Below, in pieces: positions 57,165 to 64,000 of a stretch of DNA of 64,000 nt; the first letter of the stretch is position 1, and each line of letters begins with the position of its first letter. Source of the DNA: Woeseiaceae bacterium (lineage in GTDB: Bacteria; Pseudomonadota; Gammaproteobacteria; Steroidobacterales; Woeseiaceae); NCBI GenBank assembly GCA_021773115.1, contig JAJFKS010000032.1:62001-126000 (forward strand), read 5' to 3'. The position numbers and the translations under genes were made by a program. Under the pieces are notes generated by a model. That model was not told the DNA's origin. It ran no database searches and worked only from the letters and a program-made list of their open reading frames with translations.

Positions 57165-58234
57165 TCAATGCCATTCCAGAGATGAGCGGGCCGTATGTGC
57201 GCAAGGAAAAAAGCGTTACGCGAACGATGACACTCGTCATGCTGGCGCTGGTACCGGCAACAGCCTATGGACTTTATCTCTACGGTTGGCCAGCGATTAT
57301 CCTGTTCACTATCGCGATCACTTCAGCATTACTTTTTGAAATTTTGTCCTTGCTGATAGCCAAAAAACCTGTCGTCAGATTCGCCAGTGACGGTTCTGCC
57401 ATGCTGACCGCGTGGTTGTTAGCCATTAGTCTGCCGCCATGGGCGCCATGGTGGGTTGCCGTACTTGGGTCTGCGATTGCGATTGTCATCGGCAAGCATG
57501 TGTTCGGTGGCCTGGGGCAAAACGTATTCAATCCCGCTATGGTCGGTCGCGTCGTACTGCTGCTGTCTTTTCCACTTGAAATGACTGCTTTTGTCAATCC
57601 GATACCACTCTTTAGTGCCGACGCTCCGACTTTTCTGCAGGGCGTACAGATAGTTTTTGGCGGCATGAGTATCGATGCCTATACAGGGGCAACGGTTCTT
57701 GACTCTGTCAAAGTAGCCGTCGGTCACGGCGGTGTGGTACAGGACGGTATCGCCGGACAGCGCAATCTCGGTTCGTGGCTTGCCGGCAACAACGCCGGAA
57801 GCATGGCTGAAGGTGCGGACGTCCTGCTGCTGCTCGGTGGGATATTGCTTATCTTCACGCGCGTCATTCGCTGGTTCATACCGGTTAGTACACTCTTGTC
57901 GCTGGCGGCTGTGGCGACAGTCTTCAACTGGGTCGATCCGGCCACTTATCCTGACGCTAGCATTCATTTGTTTACCGGGTCAGCTGTGTTAGGTGCTTTT
58001 TTCATAGCCACAGATCCGGTTACGTCGCCAACATCCCCTAAAGGCCAACTGTTTTTCGGTGCGTCGCTTGGCGCGCTTATCTATGTGATTAGAACCTGGG
58101 CCCAATACCCGGAAGGAATGTCTTTCGCCATTTTGTTGATGAATGCGGTAACTCCTCTTATCAATCGTTACATGCGACCAAGAATTTTTGGCCGAACAAA
58201 CAAGGGCGACCCATTGGGTCTGTCGCGCCAGTAG
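57161..58234 (+). CDS. rnfD: Rnf complex subunit D
   Basis: 357 residues, about ten transmembrane helices. The covalent FMN site is the Thr in DAYTGATVLDSV. It matches the NqrB-like family (LAISLPPWAPWWVAVLGSA, HVFGGLGQNVFNPAMVGR). ATG overlaps the rnfC stop; rnfG starts directly after. Confidence 0.96.
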   Translation: MINAIPEMSGPYVRKEKSVTRTMTLVMLALVPATAYGLYLYGWPAIILFTIAITSALLFEILSLLIAKKPVVRFASDGSAMLTAWLLAISLPPWAPWWVAVLGSAIAIVIGKHVFGGLGQNVFNPAMVGRVVLLLSFPLEMTAFVNPIPLFSADAPTFLQGVQIVFGGMSIDAYTGATVLDSVKVAVGHGGVVQDGIAGQRNLGSWLAGNNAGSMAEGADVLLLLGGILLIFTRVIRWFIPVSTLLSLAAVATVFNWVDPATYPDASIHLFTGSAVLGAFFIATDPVTSPTSPKGQLFFGASLGALIYVIRTWAQYPEGMSFAILLMNAVTPLINRYMRPRIFGRTNKGDPLGLSRQ

Positions 58235-58879
58235 ATGCGAGAAAAAGCTGAGAAAAAGAGCAAGTTTCGTGAGACTGTCGCGTACCAGGCGATATTGCTC
58301 GGCGCCAGCACACTCGTCGCAACGACGCTTTTGAGTTTCGGCAATCTCGCAACCAAAGACGAGATCGCGCTGCGGATTGAGGAGGACCTGAAAGCATCTC
58401 TAACTCAGGTTGTGCCGGAAGACTTGTACGACAACGAGCTACTCGCAAGCACCATTTCTGAGGAAAATTCGAAAGGTGAATCAGTATTGGTATACCAGGC
58501 GACGCTGAACAACGTGGTGACCGCTGTTATTTTTGAAGTCACCGAAAACGGCTACAGCGGTAAGATTCGTTCAATTATCGGGATTGCCCCCGATGGACGC
58601 ATACTGGGCGTGCGTATACTCTCGCACAGCGAAACACCCGGATTGGGTGACAAAATAGAGGTTGAAAAGGATGACTGGATTCTTGGTTTCGACGGCTTGT
58701 CGATAAATAACCCTGGTCAGAGCGGTTGGGCTGTGCGAAAGGACGGCGGCCAGTTCGACCAGTTCACCGGAGCGACGATCACGCCACGCGCCGTCGTGAA
58801 GTCGATTCGCTCGGGCCTCGAGTTTTTTGAACAGAAGAAGCAAGTACTGTTGCATGTAGAAACGGAAAGTCAACGATGA
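58235..58879 (+). CDS. rnfG: Rnf complex subunit G
   Basis: 214 residues: one N-terminal membrane helix and a periplasmic FMN-binding domain with the covalent FMN Thr in FDQFTGATITPRAVVK. Other family features are GYSGKIRSIIGIAPDG and ILSHSETPGLGDKI. Starts at the base following the rnfD stop and overlaps rnfE by 4. Confidence 0.96.
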   Translation: MREKAEKKSKFRETVAYQAILLGASTLVATTLLSFGNLATKDEIALRIEEDLKASLTQVVPEDLYDNELLASTISEENSKGESVLVYQATLNNVVTAVIFEVTENGYSGKIRSIIGIAPDGRILGVRILSHSETPGLGDKIEVEKDDWILGFDGLSINNPGQSGWAVRKDGGQFDQFTGATITPRAVVKSIRSGLEFFEQKKQVLLHVETESQR

Positions 58880-59568
58880 ATATGAACTACAAAGAAAATG
58901 CACGAGAGGGCCTTTGGACCAATAATATTGTATTCGCGCAATTGCTGGCGCTATGCCCGCTGCTCGCGGTTACAGGTACTGCGACCAATGGCCTCGGAAT
59001 GGGTATCGCGACGATTGTCGTGCTTGTGTTGTCGAACGCGACAGTATCCCTGTTCAGAAACGTCATCACGCCAGAGGTTCGCATCCCGGATTTTGTTCTG
59101 ATTATCGCCACTGTTGTGACAATGGTTGATATGGTAATGAACGCCTGGATGCACGAGCTGTACAAAGTGCTTGGCTTGTTTATTCCGCTCATCGTCACCA
59201 ACTGTGCAATTCTTGGCCGCGCAGAAGCCTTTGCTTCGAAGAACGCGATCGCGCCGTCCATATTTGATGGCTTGATGATGGGTTTGGGCTTCACGTTTGT
59301 ACTGGTGGTTTTGGGTGCGAGCCGAGAGGTGCTGAGCAATGGCACGCTGTTCGCCAATGCATCACTTCTACTGGGCAATGGCTTCTCGTTTCTCGAAACG
59401 ACGTTGATCAAAGATTATCGTGGATTCTTGCTATTCGCCCTGCCGTCCGGCGGCTTCATTGCGCTGGGCTTTATTCTGGCGGGCAAGCGAATGCTCGACA
59501 AATGGCTGCAGACGCGTTCGGCAGCCAAGGTTTTCGTCGGCGACCTGTCAACGGCGAAGTCTAAATAG
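58876..59568 (+). CDS. rnfE: Rnf complex subunit E
   Basis: 230 residues, six transmembrane helices, paralogue of RnfA. LWTNNIVFAQLLALCPLLAVT and LFIPLIVTNCAILGRAEAFAS carry the two cluster-binding cysteines. Overlaps the rnfG stop. Confidence 0.96.
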   Translation: MNMNYKENAREGLWTNNIVFAQLLALCPLLAVTGTATNGLGMGIATIVVLVLSNATVSLFRNVITPEVRIPDFVLIIATVVTMVDMVMNAWMHELYKVLGLFIPLIVTNCAILGRAEAFASKNAIAPSIFDGLMMGLGFTFVLVVLGASREVLSNGTLFANASLLLGNGFSFLETTLIKDYRGFLLFALPSGGFIALGFILAGKRMLDKWLQTRSAAKVFVGDLSTAKSK

Positions 59569-59581
59569 TGAGTGGTGTTGC

Positions 59582-60343
59582 ATGACATCAGGTAATGATC
59601 GACAGATGCTGAGGGTCAGCGTTGCATACGCAATGGCCAATAAGAATTTCTGGCGATATCTCGATTGTCCGGTCGGCGCGACAGCAATTGACGCCATCAA
59701 CGAGTCGGGCGTTCTTGCCGAGTTTCCTGCAATCGACCTCGCCACAAACAAGGTCGGCATATTTGGCAAGATCGCGAGCACGGATACCGTTCTCAACGAT
59801 GGTGACCGGGTGGAGATTTACCGACCCATTACGATTAGTCCAGAGCGCCTGCCGAAGCGTAAATATCGCTTACGTCCTGTCGAGCCACTGATTGAATCGA
59901 CTGGACAAATGCGGACGATCAATGTTCCGGATCGCAAAATCCTGACAAGCGAGGAGAGAGATGTGAGTCTGGCGGGTTTTCTGAGTGATTACGGATTTGT
60001 CGTCAAGGTCGATGTGACCGACCTGGACCGCAGTTTGGCCTGGTATCAGGAAAAGCTGGGTTTCAAGCTCGACGACAAACACAGTGCGGGATCATGGCGA
60101 CAACTGACTCTGGACGCCTTGCCCCATACGGCGCTGGGTTTGTACCTGAACCCCGACGGTGCCGGCCTTGGCGGTAAAAAGGTGACCTTCGTCGTCACCG
60201 ATATCAAATCGGTTCGTGAAAATCTCCTCGCAAATGGTGTCGATGTTGACGATATTGCTGATCTCGGCGATTGGGTCAAGCTTGCATTTTTTCGCGACCC
60301 GGATGGAAACGTGTTTGGAATTCGTGAGAATGTCACCGCATAA
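59582..60343 (+). CDS. RnfH fused in frame to a VOC (glyoxalase-like) domain
   Basis: 253 residues in one uninterrupted frame. Residues about 8-95 are RnfH, a ubiquitin-like companion of Rnf (LRVSVAYAMANKNFWRYLDC, NKVGIFGKIASTDTVLNDGD, EIYRPITISPERLPKRKYR). After a linker of about 30 residues, a VOC domain follows (VVKVDVTDLDRSLAWYQEKLGF, VTFVVTDIKSVRENLL, LAFFRDPDGNVFGIRE). An in-frame GTG at 59962 preceded by AGGAG at 59953-59957 could also start the VOC part alone. I know no such fusion; it lies 13 bases after rnfE. Confidence 0.85.
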   Translation: MTSGNDRQMLRVSVAYAMANKNFWRYLDCPVGATAIDAINESGVLAEFPAIDLATNKVGIFGKIASTDTVLNDGDRVEIYRPITISPERLPKRKYRLRPVEPLIESTGQMRTINVPDRKILTSEERDVSLAGFLSDYGFVVKVDVTDLDRSLAWYQEKLGFKLDDKHSAGSWRQLTLDALPHTALGLYLNPDGAGLGGKKVTFVVTDIKSVRENLLANGVDVDDIADLGDWVKLAFFRDPDGNVFGIRENVTA

Positions 60344-60360
60344 GCGCTTTGTGCGCAGGA

Positions 60361-60388
60361 TTGACCGATATCAATTTTTCATTACAAA
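60361..60388 (+). promoter_or_regulatory. Candidate sigma-70 promoter before the radical SAM gene
   Basis: TTGACC and TACAAA with a 16-base spacer in the AT-rich gap after the RnfH-VOC gene, about 95 bases before the aminomutase ATG. Weak -10; inference. Confidence 0.4.
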
Positions 60389-60483
60389 AACTCACAGAGA
60401 AGTGACCAATTCTCGATTGTCGACCGCTTGATTTGGCCGCAATATGGAACCGTCTAATCACGGAAACCAAATTGGCGGCAGTC

Positions 60484-61920
60484 ATGGCAAATCAAGAGAA
60501 ATACCAAGCATCGGAAAAAGCACAGGCCTTTCTGGCGTCAGTCCAAAAGGGTAAATACAAGCGAGAAATCATCACGGGTCTCGGCAAGTTTCTCGCCAAC
60601 AATGTGCCCGAAGAAATGCAAGACTTTTATTCCAAATCGGAGCTGCAGACGCTTGTCGACCTGCGCGGTACGAATCAGGATGTTGAGTCACGCATGCCGG
60701 TCAAAATAACGCGCCACTATTTCGAGTTGGCGAAGACCAGTGCAGCTATACAAACGCTGGTAAAGGCCAGCCCGAAAGAGACCTACGATCTTGAAGGTGC
60801 ACCGGATCCAGGTAATCAAATGGACTACAGTCCGGTAGAGGGCCTGATTCACAAGTACGAACTTGGATTGATCTACGTCGCATCAACGTGTTCAGCGCAT
60901 TGCCGCTTTTGTTATCGCGAAGAACTGATTGCCAAGAAAGACGTCTCACGGCCGGACGGAACAATCGCGCCAAAAGGTCTGGCGCAAATTCCGGAGATCG
61001 TTAACTACATTATTAAGCACAACAAAGAGGTTGCCGCCAACGGTGGGCGCCATCCTGAAACAGGACGTGAGAAGCTCCGCGAAATTCTGATGTCCGGCGG
61101 CGACCCGATGGTGCTTGGAAACAACAATATTGCCGAGTGGTGGTCTGCCCTGGCTGATGCCGGAATCGAGTCCATCAGACTGGGGACTAAGGAACTTGCC
61201 TTCTACCCCGATCGCTTCGACGAAACTTTCTTCGATATGGTGGATAAGTTCCACGAGGCATACCCGTCAACGCAAATACGTCTGATGGTCCACTTCAATC
61301 ATCCCGACGAGTTTCTCGCCAAAGATGCCGAAGGGAATTATATCGATGACCCGGACGGTGGCCTTGAGTGGGTGCCGAACACCAAGCGCAGTATCAAAGA
61401 GCTTGGCAAGCGAGAGTGGATAAGCATCGACAACCAGGCCCCGATTATCAAGGGAATTAATGGTGACCCGGACGCGTTGCGCATCATGCAGCGAGAACTT
61501 CGCCGAAACAGAGTGGAGAATCATTATTTCTTCTGTGGGCGCGATATTATTGGCCACAAGGCGTTCAATCTTCCGATTGAAGAGGTCTGGCGCATACTCA
61601 ACGAGTCGCAAAAAGGTCTCTCCGGCGTTGAAAGTCACGCGCGGCTGTCCATTACGCATTACCGGGGCAAGACAGAGGTGGCAGCAGTCACGAATGAGCC
61701 GCTGGCGGGTATTCCGGGCACGGAGAATGGCTTTGTCGTGCTCAAACTTCTGCGCGGCGCTGCAGATGCTCCCGACCGAGGCAAGGTAACCATTGTCGGT
61801 CGCAATCCGGACGCGATCTGGTTCAGTGGCTACGACGACCGTGTGATCTTCGACGAGGCAGGATTATTTACCCATGTCGGCGAGAAGCAGGATTCCAAGC
61901 CATTGCTGCAACAAGCCTGA
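60484..61920 (+). CDS. KamA-family radical SAM aminomutase-like protein
   Basis: 478 residues. The radical SAM cluster motif [11 protein letters not shown] (CxxxCxxC) is near residue 140; MSGGDPMVL and [11 protein letters not shown] follow as in lysine 2,3-aminomutase. The PLP-binding Lys is kept in THYRGKTEV. The two Asp that hold the lysine side-chain amine in clostridial KamA appear replaced (FFCGRD and SITHY contexts), so the substrate is probably not lysine. The ATG at 60484 ([10 protein letters not shown]) is chosen; a TTG at 60433 extends the frame. It is followed by FdxA and CoA-transferase genes. Confidence 0.87.
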   Translation: MANQEKYQASEKAQAFLASVQKGKYKREIITGLGKFLANNVPEEMQDFYSKSELQTLVDLRGTNQDVESRMPVKITRHYFELAKTSAAIQTLVKASPKETYDLEGAPDPGNQMDYSPVEGLIHKYELGLIYVASTCSAHCRFCYREELIAKKDVSRPDGTIAPKGLAQIPEIVNYIIKHNKEVAANGGRHPETGREKLREILMSGGDPMVLGNNNIAEWWSALADAGIESIRLGTKELAFYPDRFDETFFDMVDKFHEAYPSTQIRLMVHFNHPDEFLAKDAEGNYIDDPDGGLEWVPNTKRSIKELGKREWISIDNQAPIIKGINGDPDALRIMQRELRRNRVENHYFFCGRDIIGHKAFNLPIEEVWRILNESQKGLSGVESHARLSITHYRGKTEVAAVTNEPLAGIPGTENGFVVLKLLRGAADAPDRGKVTIVGRNPDAIWFSGYDDRVIFDEAGLFTHVGEKQDSKPLLQQA

Positions 61921-61940
61921 TCGATTCAAGGTGTGAAGAA

Positions 61941-62264
61941 ATGACATTCGTTGTTGGTGAAAACTGCATTCAATGCAAAGACACAGCCTGCGTTGAGGTG
62001 TGCCCGGTCGATTGTTTCTACGAAGGGCCAAACTTTCTTGTGATCAATCCGGATGAGTGTATTGACTGTGAGGACTGTGTGCCGGTATGTCCAGAAGACG
62101 CCATTTACTCAGAAGACGATCTTCCCGATGAACAAAAGGCCTTTCTGCAACTGAACGCAGAACTTGCTGAAATATGGCCGAACATCACCGAGAAAAAAGA
62201 CCCCCTGCCGGATGCTGCTAAGTGGAGTGGTGTCAAAGGTAAACTTAAATTTCTGGAGCGCTAG
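61941..62264 (+). CDS. fdxA: 7Fe ferredoxin FdxA
   Basis: 107 residues: [20 protein letters not shown] and [15 protein letters not shown] carry the 3Fe-4S site, [15 protein letters not shown] the 4Fe-4S site, and [11 protein letters not shown] with the C-terminal KGKLKFLER are typical. It lies 20 bases after the radical SAM gene and could reduce its cluster. Confidence 0.95.
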   Translation: MTFVVGENCIQCKDTACVEVCPVDCFYEGPNFLVINPDECIDCEDCVPVCPEDAIYSEDDLPDEQKAFLQLNAELAEIWPNITEKKDPLPDAAKWSGVKGKLKFLER

Positions 62265-62288
62265 ATCACGTTTTAGTGACGCACTTAT

Positions 62289-62999
62289 ATGATTCATAAA
62301 CTCTATGATTCGGCAGCATCAGCGGTCGCTGACATATTTGACGGCGCTACGGTGCTGATTGGTGGGTTCGGTGAGGCTGGCAGTCCGATCGAGTTGATTC
62401 ACGCATTGATCGATCAGGGCGCACGCGAATTGACGGTGGTCAACAACAATACCGGAAGCGGCCATGTCGGGCTGGCAGCTCTGATCGAGAACCGCCGGGT
62501 TGCGAAAATGATCTGCTCATTTCCAAGGACGGCAAACTCAACGGTGTTCCCGGACCTATATTCAAAAAATAAAATTGAACTCGAGTTGGTTCCTCAAGGT
62601 ACGCTCGCCGAAAGAATTCGGGCTGGCGGTGCCGGCATTCCTGCATTCTATACAGCGACTTCGGTCGGTACCCAACTTGCCGAAGGGAAGGAGCACAGAC
62701 AGTTCAACGGGCGCGAGTATGTGCTCGAACATGGGTTGACTGCAGACTTCGCATTGATTAAGTGCCGAAGTGCCGATCGCTTGGGTAATGTGATTTACAA
62801 TAAGACGGCGAGAAACTTTTCACCGGTCATGGCGACCGCAGCACAAACGACCATCGTGCAGGCGGATGAGTATGTACCTGAGGGTAAGCTGGAGCCTGAG
62901 GCAATCGTCACACCAGCGATATATGTCGACAGAATTGTCGCGGTCTCGACTCCGCTCCAAGAGTCCGAACTGGTTGCCGCGGGAGTACAATATCCATGA
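62289..62999 (+). CDS. 3-oxoacid CoA-transferase subunit A
   Basis: 236 residues. ADIFDGATVLIGGFGEAGSP, VNNNTGSGHVGLAALI, LVPQGTLAERIRAGGAGIP and ADFALIKCRSADRLGNVIY place it with the alpha subunits of 3-oxoadipate/3-oxoacid CoA-transferases (PcaI/ScoA/AtoD). It overlaps subunit B by 4 bases. The exact acyl acceptor cannot be read from sequence. Confidence 0.9.
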   Translation: MIHKLYDSAASAVADIFDGATVLIGGFGEAGSPIELIHALIDQGARELTVVNNNTGSGHVGLAALIENRRVAKMICSFPRTANSTVFPDLYSKNKIELELVPQGTLAERIRAGGAGIPAFYTATSVGTQLAEGKEHRQFNGREYVLEHGLTADFALIKCRSADRLGNVIYNKTARNFSPVMATAAQTTIVQADEYVPEGKLEPEAIVTPAIYVDRIVAVSTPLQESELVAAGVQYP

Positions 63000-63688
63000 C
63001 AACAGTAACGAATATGGCGACAGGTTGGAGCCGCCAGGATATCGCCCGAAAAATCGCGGCTGACATACCCGACGGTGCGTTTGTTAATCTGGGCATCGGA
63101 ATGCCCGAGAGCGTGGTGAATCACATTCCACAGGGCAGGGAGGTGATTTTTCATACCGAAAACGGACTGCTCGGAATGGGCCCGGCTCCACCGGCGGGTG
63201 AGGAAGACCCGGAGCTGATTAATGCCGGAAAAAGGCACGTGACCGCCATTACCGGCGCTTCTTTTTTTCACCATGCCGATAGTTTTGCGATGATCCGGGG
63301 CGGGCACATCGACATATGTGTGCTCGGAGCCATGCAGGTTTCGCAAACAGGGGACCTCGCCAATTGGTCGATGGGCGAAGCCGATGCCGCGCCAGCGGTC
63401 GGCGGTGCCATGGACCTGGTTGCGGGTGCAAAACAAATTTTTGTTGCGACGCAGCACTGCACGAAATCCGGCAAACCCAAGCTGGTCGAATCCATCACTC
63501 TGCCGGCAACCGGCCTTGCTGTTGTTTCGCGCGTCTATACCAATATGGCAATTCTTGATATTCGCAACGGTGCATTCGAACTTGTCGAACTCGCGCCTGA
63601 CGTTGATTTGCAGACCTTGCAGGATAATACCGGTGCGACAATTATCGTTCCGGTCCATGCCGAAACCGGCAAAGCAGCGTCTCTATGA
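62996..63688 (+). CDS. 3-oxoacid CoA-transferase subunit B
   Basis: 230 residues. Catalytic Glu in FHTENGLLGMGPAPP; VNLGIGMPESVVNHI and VLGAMQVSQTGDLANW follow the PcaJ/ScoB pattern. Together with subunit A it would move CoA from succinyl- or acetyl-CoA to a 3-oxo acid. Overlaps the aminotransferase start by 4 bases. Confidence 0.92.
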   Translation: MTTVTNMATGWSRQDIARKIAADIPDGAFVNLGIGMPESVVNHIPQGREVIFHTENGLLGMGPAPPAGEEDPELINAGKRHVTAITGASFFHHADSFAMIRGGHIDICVLGAMQVSQTGDLANWSMGEADAAPAVGGAMDLVAGAKQIFVATQHCTKSGKPKLVESITLPATGLAVVSRVYTNMAILDIRNGAFELVELAPDVDLQTLQDNTGATIIVPVHAETGKAASL

Positions 63689-64000
63689 GTACGACAATTC
63701 CACAATCAGCTGCTGACGGCGAACGGGCACCGTCGCGTAGCGAGAAACTCTATGAGCGTGCTTTGCAGGTCATGCCTGGCGGATGCAGTCGAAACACCGT
63801 ACTCAGGAAACCGCACCCGTTCTACGTTGATCATGGCAGCGGTTGCTATGTGACCGATATTGAAGGCAATGAGCGCATAGACTTTGCCAATAACATGGCA
63901 TCGTTGATCCACGGGCATGCCCATCCGGAGATAGTCTCGGCGGTAAGCGAACAGCTACGCCGGGGTACGGCGTTTACTCTGGCGACGGAACAAGAGATTT
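63685..64000 (+). CDS. Class III aminotransferase (GSA-aminomutase-like), 3' end outside window
   Basis: The first 105 residues of a PLP enzyme: SEKLYERALQVMPGGCSRNTV, YVDHGSGCYVTDIEGNERIDFANN and LIHGHAHPEIVSAV are those of the glutamate-1-semialdehyde aminomutase branch, which also includes beta-amino-acid aminotransferases. The PLP lysine lies beyond the window. Translationally coupled to the CoA-transferase, which favours a catabolic transaminase over haem synthesis. Confidence 0.85.
   Translation, partial: MSTTIPQSAADGERAPSRSEKLYERALQVMPGGCSRNTVLRKPHPFYVDHGSGCYVTDIEGNERIDFANNMASLIHGHAHPEIVSAVSEQLRRGTAFTLATEQEI

Noticed and set aside
63685..64000. Annotation as HemL (glutamate-1-semialdehyde aminomutase)
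   Set aside because: Translational coupling to a CoA-transferase suggests a catabolic aminotransferase; the diagnostic C-terminal part is outside the window.

Overview
This 64 kb window reads as chromosomal DNA of a gammaproteobacterium with moderately high GC. The evidence is synteny typical of that class: nit/tldD/yjgA/pmbA, purE-purK, zapA with 6S RNA and ygfA, ygfB-pepP-ubiH-ubiI, rplM-rpsI, a Crp/Vfr regulator, Coq7 and a complete Rnf operon. The two-subunit glycine dehydrogenase, the REP-type palindrome and the Rnf/ferredoxin metabolism would fit a free-living, probably aquatic or sediment lineage (Woeseiales/Chromatiales-like). That taxonomic guess is inference.

Layout. 1-13.6 kb is housekeeping: nitrilase-family hydrolase, TldD/PmbA, an ExeA-type ATPase with an FHA domain, purine genes, DjlA, Rpe, Crp, Coq7 and a DUF481 outer-membrane protein. 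13.6-14.8 kb carries rplM-rpsI and tRNA-Gln(CUG). 14.9-20.5 kb has a membrane LytTR regulator facing a lipoprotein serine hydrolase, a decayed DUF2141 gene, rpiA, an extremely Lys/Arg-rich histone-like protein, a decayed ygfA, 6S RNA and zapA plus a ZapB-like coiled coil. 20.6-29.3 kb holds the ygfB-pepP-ubiH-ubiI operon, an inactive-transglutaminase/ATP-grasp pair and a DUF885 peptidase. 29.3-34.5 kb is a glycine-riboswitch-controlled gcvT-gcvH-gcvPA-tpx-gcvPB operon. 34.5-46.4 kb mixes an Nma111-like PDZ protease, several pseudogenes, a tandem duplication whose two copies each kept a different gene, a DUF255 protein, lgt and thyA.

46.4-64 kb is a metabolic region. Leftward genes are a YciI protein, a DapA-family aldolase, a broken glutaryl-CoA-dehydrogenase-like gene, a LysR and a GntR regulator. 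Rightward genes are an FAD oxidoreductase, a ferredoxin and a TPP enzyme behind two GntR-type palindromes, then rseC-rnfABCDGE and an RnfH-VOC fusion. These are followed by a KamA-like radical SAM aminomutase, FdxA, both subunits of a 3-oxoacid CoA-transferase and a class III aminotransferase cut by the window end. My reading, as inference, is an amino-acid catabolic route: alpha- to beta-amino acid, to 3-oxo acid, to 3-oxoacyl-CoA, with Rnf supplying low-potential electrons for the radical SAM step.

A second theme is decay. At least seven genes are broken, four of them by clean internal deletions that leave both ends of the protein recognisable. Calls rest on reading the sequence; no database search was run.
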